Assembly: GCA_024234395.1 (NCBI GenBank)
Contig: JACKOH010000002.1
Coordinates: 1,054,001 to 1,118,000 of the forward strand
DNA: 64,000 bases
Direction of reading: 5' to 3'
Source of the DNA: Pseudomonadales bacterium
Lineage (GTDB): Bacteria; Pseudomonadota; Gammaproteobacteria; Pseudomonadales; Pseudohongiellaceae
Shown one piece after another: positions 7,366 to 15,736 of this stretch; the stretch's first letter is position 1, and every line of letters begins with the position of its first letter. Below the pieces are notes generated by a model. That model was not told the DNA's origin. It did no database searches and worked only from the letters and a program-made list of their open reading frames with translations. Both the position numbers and the translations under genes were made by a program.

Positions 7366-8527
7366 CAGCCGGTGTCGCCAGCAGGTTCAGCCAGTCGCGC
7401 ACTGCTTCGTGGTGCGTCGCCAGCGCCTCCGTCCGGGCCAGACCGGCCTTGTGCTGACGCAGTCTTGGATCCAGCGCTGCGAGCCGGGTCAGGGCTGCGG
7501 CCAGTGATTCGTCCTGGCGGAAGCTGCACAGGCCGCGGGCCAGGTTCTGCCAGGACAGGATGCCGCATTCGCTCGAAACCAGCACCAGCCGTTGGCGGAC
7601 CATCGCTTCCAGGGCGATAGTCCCAAATGCTTCGAGATGAGAGGGCAGCACCACCAGGTCATGGGCATCGATCTGTGTCACCATGTTGCTGCGTTCAAGC
7701 AACCCCAGGTAGTGAAGATTGGGCAGCCTGGCTGCTGCGTTTTCAATCTGTTGCCGCAGCGGCCCATCGCCGGCCAGGGTGAACTGCAATTGTGGCAGCT
7801 GCCGGGCAGCTTCCAGTATCGCCGTGATATTTTTTTCCGGTGCCAGCCTGCCGCCATAAAAAATCCGGCGTAACTGCTCACCTGGTTGCGACACCCGGTG
7901 TTCGAGGAACAGGCTGTCCAGTGGCGTACTCATCAGCGAAACAGGTGTCCTGCTCAGTAATCTGGCCGGTTCCAGCATCCGGTGACTGTTGACCACTACG
8001 CTGCTGGCACGACGGAACAGGATACGGTTCTGGGATTCCATGTAGGCGCGGGTAATACGGCCCAGCATGGCGCCCCAGTACATCTGGCAGAGTTCCTCGA
8101 TATGGGTATGGAACCCGGCGATCAGCTTCAGTCGGTGGCGATGCGAGAGATAAACCCCGTACATGCCGAACGGACCGTTGGTGGCTGATACCAGCACGTT
8201 GGGGTTCAGCTGGCGGATTCTTGCGTTCAGTCGAGAGGGGATCGGCAGGAAAACGTTCTGTGTGGCATCGCCAGGCAGTGGGAAGTGAAACAGGTCCGAG
8301 GCCAGGTCGCCGTCTGCAGCGTTGGGAGTCAGCAGTGAAATCGATTCGACGTGGGCGCCCAGGTGGTTGACCAGGTCGCGATAATAGGCATCCACGCCAT
8401 TACGATATTGCAATGCGTCGGACAGTACGGCTACGCGCAGTCCACGGTAGCGGATGTTACTTTCAGCGGCTGCATTGGGGACGCCAGGCAGGGCAGGCTT
8501 CAGTTCTTGGGTAACCGGTTCATTCAT
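7358..8527 (-). CDS. GT4-type glycosyltransferase (GT-B fold)
   Basis: The 389-residue protein has the two-domain GT-B layout: LRVAVLSDALQYRNGVDAYY at the acceptor-side N-terminus (residues about 30-50) and a C-terminal donor domain with FYGGRLAPEKNI, LAGDGPLRQQI, YLGLLE and PSHLEAFGTIALEAM, the E-x7-E region of family 4. It would transfer a nucleotide sugar onto a lipid or glycan at the inner membrane. It sits between the sulfotransferase (33 bases upstream) and the deacetylase (8-base overlap), suggesting one sulfated or deacetylated glycolipid product. Confidence 0.85.
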   Translation of the reverse strand: MNEPVTQELKPALPGVPNAAAESNIRYRGLRVAVLSDALQYRNGVDAYYRDLVNHLGAHVESISLLTPNAADGDLASDLFHFPLPGDATQNVFLPIPSRLNARIRQLNPNVLVSATNGPFGMYGVYLSHRHRLKLIAGFHTHIEELCQMYWGAMLGRITRAYMESQNRILFRRASSVVVNSHRMLEPARLLSRTPVSLMSTPLDSLFLEHRVSQPGEQLRRIFYGGRLAPEKNITAILEAARQLPQLQFTLAGDGPLRQQIENAAARLPNLHYLGLLERSNMVTQIDAHDLVVLPSHLEAFGTIALEAMVRQRLVLVSSECGILSWQNLARGLCSFRQDESLAAALTRLAALDPRLRQHKAGLARTEALATHHEAVRDWLNLLATPADV

Positions 8528-8559
8528 GGCAAAAGTCTTCAGGCAGGCCAGATTACTGA

Positions 8560-9699
8560 TCAGACATTCAAAAATTCGTAGTACCAGGGAAAGCGCTGTC
8601 GAAAGTAGGTCCTGGAATCTCCCGGCGCTGGATCTATGGGTCGGGTTCGGGTTGCATAATGGCTGGCCTCGTCAAGCAGTACTGCCAGTTTCCTTCTGTA
8701 GCCGGCCGTCAGCGGCAGATCGAAACGATGGTAGATCCGGGCAACGCACTGACCCGGGTCGGCCCTCAGTTCATGCATCTGGATCAGCTCCCAGTCGGCG
8801 CGCCAGCTGCTGAGAAGATGGTGATAGGAGTCCTGCATCATGCGCACCAGGCGTTCGGGCAGGTAGCCGCCGGTCAGGTCCAGATCGAAAAAGCGGGCGC
8901 CTGGCAGCAGTGAACCAATCAGCGAGGGCACCGCCTGTTCCGGTTCCCGCATACAGACCACCAGGCGGGCGTCGGGGAAAGTTCTCTGCAGGGTCAGTAT
9001 CCAGGATGCAAAGGCCGCATTCTTGGCCAGATAACACTTTTCCTGACCATGGACATACAGGTGCTTCTGCAGGCAGGCCCGGTAAAAATCCATGATTCGC
9101 TGCCGGTCGGATTCGGGCATTTGCCAGTCCAGTCGGGACAGGCTCCAGATGTATCCTGATTCGGTGAAAGGCAGAAACAGGATAAAGCAGGACATCAGTG
9201 GCAGCAGCAGCAGGTAATCCTCTTCGGCAGCCTGCAGGGACACGTCGTGAACGCCCTCCATGCCCCTGAACAGGCATTTTTCCAGGTACCCTATAAGCCT
9301 TGCGCCGGGAGCACCCAGCAGGCGATCGATCCGGGCCAACAGCCGCCAGAACAGACGCTGCGTGATGGAGGGGGCCAGCATGACTTCCCAGGTGGACACC
9401 GTGGTAAACAGGCCGTCATCGGCACCCAGGGTCCGGTGCAGGAACGTGGTACCACTGCGCGGGACTCCCAGTACGAACAGCGGCTGCCGGACGGTAACCC
9501 TGCGATAGCCGCGAAATAAAATCTCATCCAGCAGAAAACCCAGCCAGTGGAGCAGCAGGACTGGCAACATCAGCAGGAACAGCAACAGTCGCAGGAGACG
9601 TTGCCGGAATCCGGGAGGGGTCAGGCGACCGCTGTGCGTGAGGGACTGCCAGCACAGTTTTCCGTAGAGCCTGATCGAAAACAAGAACGCGGACCACAT
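8560..9699 (-). CDS. Sulfotransferase family protein
   Basis: The 379-residue protein carries the PAPS 5'-phosphosulfate loop FVLGVPRSGTTFLHRTL near residue 75 and the 3'-phosphate-binding RLVVCMREPEQAVPS near residue 245, with FPWYYEF at the C-terminus. Residues 30-60 are strongly hydrophobic and may anchor it to the inner membrane. It would sulfate a carbohydrate or lipid. It is the first gene of the leftward run sulfotransferase, glycosyltransferase, DUF2334. The start at 9699 has no strong ribosome site, so a few residues either way are possible. Confidence 0.85.
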   Translation of the reverse strand: MWSAFLFSIRLYGKLCWQSLTHSGRLTPPGFRQRLLRLLLFLLMLPVLLLHWLGFLLDEILFRGYRRVTVRQPLFVLGVPRSGTTFLHRTLGADDGLFTTVSTWEVMLAPSITQRLFWRLLARIDRLLGAPGARLIGYLEKCLFRGMEGVHDVSLQAAEEDYLLLLPLMSCFILFLPFTESGYIWSLSRLDWQMPESDRQRIMDFYRACLQKHLYVHGQEKCYLAKNAAFASWILTLQRTFPDARLVVCMREPEQAVPSLIGSLLPGARFFDLDLTGGYLPERLVRMMQDSYHHLLSSWRADWELIQMHELRADPGQCVARIYHRFDLPLTAGYRRKLAVLLDEASHYATRTRPIDPAPGDSRTYFRQRFPWYYEFLNV

Positions 9700-9833
9700 G
9701 ACGGCACAACACTAACGCGGACAGGTTGCACTAATGTGACAGGCGGCGATCCCGGCCCTTGTAAACCGGACGATTTTCAGTACGCGAACAGCCCGGCCGT
9801 GCGCCTGGCTATGAATGCAGGCGGCCGGAACAT

Positions 9834-9864
9834 AAAAAGGCCGGGTAGCTGGGCTATCCGGCCT
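9834..9864 (-). terminator. Intrinsic terminator of the cupin gene
   Basis: On the minus strand AGGCCGG (9864-9858) pairs with CCGGCCT (9844-9838), with an inner TAGC/GCTA pairing, and is followed by a run of T (9838-9834). It lies 31 bases past the cupin stop. The remaining 9700-9833 gap holds no recognisable feature. Confidence 0.75.
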
Positions 9865-9894
9865 CAGGTTATAGACTTGTTGGACCGGCCGTTG

Positions 9895-10371
9895 TCAGTC
9901 GGCGGAACGCATCACTGGACGTACCCGGACTCCGTGGTATTGTTCATCGGTTACCGGATCCAGCCACTCGACGTCGCCTTCATAAATGGTCAGCTGATGG
10001 GCATCCACATCCGGATGCGCGCCGTGCCAGTGTTCGACACCGGGTGGAGTCCAGAACGGCTCGCCGACATGGAATTCCTCGATGGCGCGGCCGCGAATCT
10101 GGGCCAGACCGATGCCTTCCTCGATCATCAGCAACTGGCCCCAGGTGTGAGTATGCCAGGACGAGCGCACCCCGGCAGGGAACAGGATGCGAATATTACG
10201 CATATCAGGAGTCTGGCTCACTACCGGCGACCCCCCCTGAAAATTGCTGGACTGGGCGGAAATTTCTTCGGTCTGGGTAGCGAAAATCACCACTCCGAGT
10301 GCGGTTACCGCACAGAGTGAGACGGCTACTTCCAACAATGAGGTTTTTTTCCGGTTATGGTTGTTCATCAA
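9895..10371 (-). CDS. Exported or membrane-anchored cupin-domain protein
   Basis: The 158-residue protein begins with a positively charged stretch and one hydrophobic helix (residues about 12-30), so it is exported or anchored. A single cupin follows: motif 1 is GVRSSWHTHTWGQLLMIEEG and motif 2 is GEPFWTPPGVEHWHG, supplying the usual metal-binding His residues. The tail ends VRVRPVMRSAD. Its function is unknown; metal-dependent oxygenase or isomerase roles are possible. GGAGGG lies ten bases before ATG 10371. The leader contains repeated CAACAA motifs (see 10401-10443). Confidence 0.8.
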   Translation of the reverse strand: MMNNHNRKKTSLLEVAVSLCAVTALGVVIFATQTEEISAQSSNFQGGSPVVSQTPDMRNIRILFPAGVRSSWHTHTWGQLLMIEEGIGLAQIRGRAIEEFHVGEPFWTPPGVEHWHGAHPDVDAHQLTIYEGDVEWLDPVTDEQYHGVRVRPVMRSAD

Positions 10372-10400
10372 GCCCTCCGATTTGCTTTCTTATTTCGTTC

Positions 10401-10443
10401 CTGTTGTTGTCTGTTGTTGTTGCTGTACGGGTTGCTGTACGGG
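10401..10443 (-). repeat. CAA-rich leader repeats upstream of the cupin gene
   Basis: The plus strand has two CTGTTGTTGT units (10401-10420) followed by two TTGCTGTACGG units (10420-10430 and 10432-10442). In the leftward mRNA these read CAACAACAACAGACAACAAC, only 30-60 bases before the cupin start, so they could act as an A-rich Hfq-type or translation-enhancing site. The gap 10372-10820 contains no gene; it also holds GATAGC repeats at 10689-10722 and the repeats at 10776-10811. Confidence 0.55.
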
Positions 10444-10775
10444 CAGTTGCCGTTTTTTCATCGCGGACCTTCTGCAATATAGAGTATGTGCCTGCAAAGT
10501 CAACCGGATCCCGGTGATCTGCGCGGCAGCAGGGTTCCGCTTCAGGCACGCGGGGAAGCTGCGCGTGGTTCTGGTGGCGTTCATTTCCTTTGCCCTCATC
10601 GTCCATTCAGTGGTAAAAATGGGGCTCCCGGTCCCGGTTGCAGAGTGCCGCTCGGGATAGCGGAACCGAGCAGGTAGTGGAGAGTACGATAGCGACAGGG
10701 ATAGCAAAGGATAGCGAAGGATACCCATGGAAAGCGAAGTCGCGCACCCGGACTGTCGCAATCCCCCGGACCATT

Positions 10776-10811
10776 CAAACCAATAACAAATCAATCCAAA
10801 CCAATAACAAA
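10776..10811 (+). repeat. Two copies of CAAACCAATAACAAA (21-bp period) in a cytochrome leader
   Basis: CAAACCAATAACAAA occurs at 10776-10790 and exactly again at 10797-10811, ending ten bases before the cytochrome start at 10821. Each copy contains an AANAANAA motif. There is no good Shine-Dalgarno sequence before this start, so the repeats may govern translation. Confidence 0.6.
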
Positions 10812-10820
10812 GAAAAAGCA

Positions 10821-11663
10821 ATGATTACACGAGATTTTCCGCGCGCCCCCAGAAAGTCTGGCGGGACCCGACCGTTGCAGGCAACGATCCTGTGGCTGGC
10901 GGTGCTGGGCGCGCTGCTGCTGCCCGGCATGGCCAGCGCCCAGACCGTCAATCCCCTGGAAGCCGATCCCCGTGCCGCCGCCGCCGGGGGCTCCCTGTAC
11001 CGTGCCCAGTGCGCCACCTGTCACGGCGCCGATGCGGCCGGAATTCAGGATATCCAGGCACCTGATCTGACCAGTCTCTGGTCCCGGCCGGGTCGCACTG
11101 ACGCCAGTGTTTTTCAGACGATCCGCAATGGCATACCCGGCAGCATCATGCCGCCCCACAGTTTTACAGATACTGAAACCTGGATGCTGGTCAGTTATCT
11201 GAAAAGTCTCGACGCCGGCAGTAATCGGGAACAGTATGCGGGGGATGCAGAACGCGGAGCCGAGCTGTATGACAGCTATTGCCGGCGCTGTCACCGGGTC
11301 AACAGCAGCGGTGGGTCTCTGGGCCCGGCACTGGACCGGATCACCGCCTCACGTTCGAAAACGGCACTGCAACAGGCCATACGCGATCCCGGTACCTCCA
11401 TGGCCCGGGGTTACCGCCCGGTACGGGTAGTGACCGGCGACCGGCGCCAATACCGTGGCACCATCAAGAGCGAGGATGCCTTTTCCCTGCAGATAATGGA
11501 CGAAAGCGAGAATCTGCGTGGCTTCCGCAAGTCCGACCTGATCAGCATCCAGTATGAGGATCGATCGCTGATGCCGAGGTTTACCCCGTCCGCCCTCAGT
11601 GATGGCAATCTGGAAAATATTCTCACTTTTCTGGCTGGCGCGGCCGACCCTGCGTCCCATTAA
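10821..11663 (+). CDS. Exported diheme c-type cytochrome, partner of the PQQ dehydrogenase
   Basis: From ATG 10821 the protein has 280 residues; a longer frame back to 10638 covers low-complexity leader sequence and is not used. A signal peptide ends at MASAQ near residue 41. Heme motifs are CATCH near residue 65 and CRRCH near residue 151. After the second heme comes a C-terminal beta-rich region (GDRRQYRGTIKSEDAFSLQI, FRKSDLISIQ) of the type seen in putative heme-binding tails. It should carry electrons from the quinoprotein encoded 22 bases downstream. The same cytochrome-quinoprotein pair recurs at 50169-47717. Confidence 0.85.
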   Translation: MITRDFPRAPRKSGGTRPLQATILWLAVLGALLLPGMASAQTVNPLEADPRAAAAGGSLYRAQCATCHGADAAGIQDIQAPDLTSLWSRPGRTDASVFQTIRNGIPGSIMPPHSFTDTETWMLVSYLKSLDAGSNREQYAGDAERGAELYDSYCRRCHRVNSSGGSLGPALDRITASRSKTALQQAIRDPGTSMARGYRPVRVVTGDRRQYRGTIKSEDAFSLQIMDESENLRGFRKSDLISIQYEDRSLMPRFTPSALSDGNLENILTFLAGAADPASH

Positions 11664-11685
11664 GCAAGCCTGCGGAATCGAATTC

Positions 11686-13317
11686 ATGATCAAGCGAAAC
11701 CTCTATACCTTAACTCTGCGACTGATCCTGCCGCTCTGCCTGATGCTGTTCTCAGCGACGCTGAGGGCCCAGTCCAGCGGCCCCACTTACAACGATATCC
11801 TGGCGGGATTCGAGAATCCGGAACGCTGGCTGACCTATTCTGGTGACTACAGCGGCAGGCGCCACAGTCCGTTGACACAGATCACACCGGACAATGTCAG
11901 ACAACTGCGTCCCATCTGGACCTTCCAGACCGGTACCACAACCCGGGGGCGTGGTTTTGAGACCACCCCGCTGGCTGACAACGGAGTGCTGTATGCGACC
12001 GGCAGCAACAACTATGCCTGGGCTATCGATGCCCGGTCCGGCCGGGCGTTCTGGCAGTATCGGCGTAACCTGCCCGGCGACCTGACCTACGGTTCCAGTG
12101 CCCCGGTCAACCGCGGTTTCGGAATGCTGGGTAATCAGCTGTTCATGGTCACCCTGGATGCCCATCTGTTGTCCTTCGATCGCCGTACCGGTGAAATTCT
12201 CTGGGACGTGGTGCTGGCCGATTATCAGCAGGGCTATGCGGCAACCCTGGCACCGCTGGTACTCGAGGACAAGGTGATAGTAGGAATTTCCGGAGGCGAG
12301 TACGCAACCCGGGGTTTTATCGATGCCTATAACCCGGAAACGGGGGAGCGGTTGTGGCGCTTTCACACCATCCCGGGACCCGGGGAACCGGGCAGCGAAA
12401 CCTGGCCGGACGATCCGGCTGTCCTGGCCCGCGGCGGTGGCGGTACGTGGATGAACGGCAGTTACGACCCGGATCTGAACCTGATTTACTGGGGCATAGG
12501 CAATCCCAATCCGGATTACTTCGGTGATCTGCGTCCCGGCGACAACCTGTATTCCAATTCGCTGGTCGCACTGGACGCCGATACCGGCGAACTGCGCTGG
12601 CATTACCAGTTCACTCCCCACGACCTGAACGACTGGGATTCCAATCACATGCCGGTTCTGGCCAACATCGAGTGGCGGGGTCTGCCGCGCAAGGTGGTCA
12701 TGGTGGGTAATCGCAACGGCTTTTTCTATGTACTCGATCGCACCACCGGTGCGCTGCTGCTTGGCAAGCCGTTCACTGCCACCAGCTGGGCGCGGGAACT
12801 GGATGCCAACGGCCGGCCCATCGTGCTTAACGACGGCAGCAAGGGCTGTGTGCCGGATCCCTGGGGCAGCACCAATTTTATGCCACCGTCGTTTTACCCG
12901 GAGCTCGACCTGTTCATCCTGACGGCCCGGGAAACCTGCGCCACCTTTGTTCCCGAAGAGCCCCGCTTTGCCCCCGGACAGGCCAGTTTTGGCGGGGTGG
13001 TGTTTATCGATGCGGATCAGGGCTATGGCGCCCTGCGGGCGCTGGATGTGCATAGCGGCGAACTGGTCTGGGAATTTACCTACCCTTCACCCACCTTCGG
13101 TGGCGTCATGACTACTGCCTCGGGCCTGGTTTTTGCCGGCGACCATGAAGGCAACTTCATGGCCTTCGATGCTGCTACCGGACAGAACCTGTGGCATTAC
13201 CAGACCGGTTCGAGGATCTGGGGTGCGGCGCCCATGACCTTCATGCTGGATGGGCGTCAGATTGTGATGATCGCTTCCGGCACCACGCTGACAGCGTTTG
13301 CGCTGCCGGAAGAGTAA
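11686..13317 (+). CDS. Exported PQQ-dependent alcohol dehydrogenase-like quinoprotein
   Basis: From ATG 11686 the protein has 543 residues with a signal peptide ending at LRAQ near residue 29. It is an eight-bladed propeller with repeated tryptophan-docking strands (GERLWRFH, GELRWHYQF, GELVWEF, GQNLWHYQ). The active-site segment is FTPHDLNDWDSN, where the second Asp fits the catalytic base, and WGIGNPNPD precedes it. Unlike methanol/ethanol dehydrogenases it lacks the vicinal Cys-Cys ring, which the paralogue at 47717-49348 retains. It would oxidise an alcohol or sugar in the periplasm and reduce the upstream cytochrome. No heme domain is fused. Confidence 0.87.
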   Translation: MIKRNLYTLTLRLILPLCLMLFSATLRAQSSGPTYNDILAGFENPERWLTYSGDYSGRRHSPLTQITPDNVRQLRPIWTFQTGTTTRGRGFETTPLADNGVLYATGSNNYAWAIDARSGRAFWQYRRNLPGDLTYGSSAPVNRGFGMLGNQLFMVTLDAHLLSFDRRTGEILWDVVLADYQQGYAATLAPLVLEDKVIVGISGGEYATRGFIDAYNPETGERLWRFHTIPGPGEPGSETWPDDPAVLARGGGGTWMNGSYDPDLNLIYWGIGNPNPDYFGDLRPGDNLYSNSLVALDADTGELRWHYQFTPHDLNDWDSNHMPVLANIEWRGLPRKVVMVGNRNGFFYVLDRTTGALLLGKPFTATSWARELDANGRPIVLNDGSKGCVPDPWGSTNFMPPSFYPELDLFILTARETCATFVPEEPRFAPGQASFGGVVFIDADQGYGALRALDVHSGELVWEFTYPSPTFGGVMTTASGLVFAGDHEGNFMAFDAATGQNLWHYQTGSRIWGAAPMTFMLDGRQIVMIASGTTLTAFALPEE

Positions 13318-13334
13318 CGCCACCGGGTTTACAG

Positions 13335-14429
13335 CTACTTTGCAAATTGCGGTGTCATGGCTTCGCTGTATTCGGATTGCCTGCACTGCAACCAGAGCCG
13401 CTCCACCAGCGTTGCGGGATTGTCGTTCTGGCCGTCGGCTATCCAGTCGACCAGGGCGGCAGCAACATCAGGGTAGGAAGTTGATGTGGCGTTTCTGTCG
13501 GTTGCCGGTAACTCGTCCAGCCAGTCGGCGATAAATTCCCTGTTCAGACTGTTCACGCGGGTACCCAGGTCGAGATGGGTCAATGCCGCTGCGTTCGACA
13601 GCTGTTCCGGCTGGCCGTGCAGGGGCTTGACCAGTATCTGCAGACCCAGTTGCAGGGCTTCGCTCACCAGCTCGAAACCGGCATTACAGATCACCGCCCG
13701 GGACGAGCACAGATCGCGCATGAATCCGCCATGGCAGGCTTTGCGCAGGTGAACGTTGTCCTGCCGGCCGTCAGTCAGCCCGGAGGAATACTGATAGAAC
13801 TGGAAGTCGGGCAGTTTACGCAACAACTCCGTTACGTCAGACTGATTTTCGAACGGCAGGTACACAATTATCTTGCGCTCATCGTGGTCCAGTGAGGCAG
13901 CCAGCTTCGTCAGTTCCGGATCTACTATCGGCGGCAGGATCGGCCCGCCGAAACTGTCCCAGTGTAAACCGATGGCTCGTCTGGCCGGCGCAAAATTACG
14001 CATCAGCAGGCGGCTGACCAGGTTTTCTCCCTCGCGCGGAATGTCATAGGCGAAAGCGTACTGATGCCCCAGTCCCAGCACCGGCTTGCCGGAAAACCTG
14101 GCAGCCCAGGCCGTCACCGGTTCGAAATCGGTGATCACCAGGTCATAGGGGGAAAGGTTCAGGGTGCGAACTTCCTTTAAAAAGGTCAGTAGGCTGTTGT
14201 GTCGCAAGGTCTGGAAATACTGGAGTTGCCCCTTGTCAACATGGAAGGTCAGGCCGCGCCGGCACAGAAAATCGCCAAAGATTTCCATATCGAAATACTC
14301 CGCTTTCGGCCGGCCTGAGAACAGATAGGTAACCTCCACGTCCCGCCTCTCGCCGAGGCGCCTGGCCATCATTCTAGAACGTGAAATGTGACCGTTACCG
14401 GTCCCCTGAATGCCATAGAGTATTTTCAC
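13335..14429 (-). CDS. Glycosyltransferase, MJ1255/VC2487 family
   Basis: From GTG 14429 the protein has 364 residues beginning VKILYGIQGTGNGHISRS, the nucleotide-sugar loop of this GT28-like family. A longer frame to 14510 has no ribosome site, while GGAGACTCTCAA precedes the GTG. Further signatures are YLFSGRPKAEYF, DLVITDFEPVTAWAA and the donor-binding AVICNAGFELVSEALQLG and PLHGQPEQLSNA. It probably adds a sugar to a lipid precursor. It follows the phosphoesterase at 15399-14578 on the same strand with a 148-base gap, suggesting a shared lipid-A-like or glycolipid pathway. Confidence 0.8.
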   Translation of the reverse strand: MKILYGIQGTGNGHISRSRMMARRLGERRDVEVTYLFSGRPKAEYFDMEIFGDFLCRRGLTFHVDKGQLQYFQTLRHNSLLTFLKEVRTLNLSPYDLVITDFEPVTAWAARFSGKPVLGLGHQYAFAYDIPREGENLVSRLLMRNFAPARRAIGLHWDSFGGPILPPIVDPELTKLAASLDHDERKIIVYLPFENQSDVTELLRKLPDFQFYQYSSGLTDGRQDNVHLRKACHGGFMRDLCSSRAVICNAGFELVSEALQLGLQILVKPLHGQPEQLSNAAALTHLDLGTRVNSLNREFIADWLDELPATDRNATSTSYPDVAAALVDWIADGQNDNPATLVERLWLQCRQSEYSEAMTPQFAK

Positions 14430-14577
14430 TTGAGAGTCTCCGGGTCGAAGTTCCGCTTCGATGCAGATTCGGCATGCAGCGTGCTGCAATACCGGCCAGG
14501 TCGGTAACAAAAATGAATTGCATTTGCTTCAGGAAAGCAGCGTGATTATTCGATACCTGGATCGTCGGAAAAGCCGC

Positions 14578-15399
14578 TCAGGCTGCGCGTTGATTGTCGG
14601 TTAGAAGTGAATCCAGCAGGGCGAGATCCATACCTGTTCCTACCGGATGTTCACGTTGCCAGTGCTTCAACTCCAGCCTGCCGTCATGATGTTCAAGCAA
14701 GGTTGAGCAGCTTTCCACCCAGTCGCCATCATTGCAGTAGAGAATGTTGTCGATACTGCGTATCTCGGGATGGTGAATGTGTCCGCACACCACACCGTCC
14801 ACACCCCGTTCTCCGGCGATGTGAACCAGGGCGTCTTCGAAGCTGCTGATGAAATTGACTGCGTTCTTGACCTTCATTTTCAGATATGCGGCCAGCGACC
14901 AGTAGGAGGAATAGCGGAACAGGCGTCGGGCCCGGTTCACGTAGTAGTTCAGGCTTAGCAAGCGGTCATAGGCCCAGCTGCCGAGCCCCGCCAGCAGGCG
15001 ACTGTGCTTGACCACGACGTCGAATTCATCGCCATGGAGGATCAGCAGCTTTTTCCCGTCGGCCGTGGTGTGGATGTATTCCCGGTGAATCTCGAGATTA
15101 CCGAATTTGTGTCCGACACAGTCGCGCATTACTTCGTCATGGTTGCCCGGGATATAAACAACCCGCGTGCCGTGTTTGGCTTTACCGAGGATGGAGCGAA
15201 TAACGTTGGTGTGTTCCTGCGGCCAGTAGGGGGTTCTCTTGATACTCCAGAAGTCGACTATGTCCCCAACCAGGAACAGATACTCGGCTTCCACTGAGTG
15301 GAGAAAATGCAGCAGGGCTTGCGCCTGACAACCTTTGAAACCGAGGTGAACATCCGATATCCAGACGCTGCGAACTTTCAAAGTGGATCGCTTTGGCAT
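14578..15399 (-). CDS. LpxH-like UDP-2,3-diacylglucosamine diphosphatase / metallophosphoesterase
   Basis: The 273-residue protein has the full dimetal calcineurin-like motif set: WISDVHLGF near residue 13, LVGDIVDFW near residue 43, IPGNHDEVM near residue 84, LHGDEFDVV near residue 119 and VVCGHIHHPEI near residue 205. The spacing and the ISDVHLG start match the LpxH-related branch of UDP-diacylglucosamine hydrolases, which act on lipid A precursors or related glycolipids. Whether it is the housekeeping LpxH or a paralogue is open. Upstream 15400-15701 holds no gene or clear promoter. Confidence 0.8.
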   Translation of the reverse strand: MPKRSTLKVRSVWISDVHLGFKGCQAQALLHFLHSVEAEYLFLVGDIVDFWSIKRTPYWPQEHTNVIRSILGKAKHGTRVVYIPGNHDEVMRDCVGHKFGNLEIHREYIHTTADGKKLLILHGDEFDVVVKHSRLLAGLGSWAYDRLLSLNYYVNRARRLFRYSSYWSLAAYLKMKVKNAVNFISSFEDALVHIAGERGVDGVVCGHIHHPEIRSIDNILYCNDGDWVESCSTLLEHHDGRLELKHWQREHPVGTGMDLALLDSLLTDNQRAA

Positions 15400-15736
15400 G
15401 ACCTGGGTGCGCTCCTCATAAAGACAGAGAGGAGTGTACGAAGGTAATGTGTCAGGCAGTTGAAGGTTTTATGAACAGTTTGTTACAAGAATAAATTTTG
15501 ATGAACCTTTCAGAATTGGCGCGCTAGGCAACTAAAATATTGCAATAAGTCTTGAGGGCGCATTCGGCAGGAGTTGCTTAAGAATTCTCTACAACCGATC
15601 AAAATAACCGCATACGAAATCATACTGAGCAATCTCATATTTAACAGGGTGTTGATCAGAGGTTCCTCAATACCAACCAGGATCGTGGGATTGGCTTTCC
15701 TGCAGATTAGAGTAAATACAGAATTTCACTAATCTG
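15400..15736. other. AT-rich intergenic region
   Basis: No gene is visible. The only structure is a hairpin GCAGATTAG (15702-15710) with CTAATCTGC (15729-15737), which overlaps the stop of the leftward receptor gene and lacks a T run, so it may be a weak 3' stabiliser. Confidence 0.5.
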
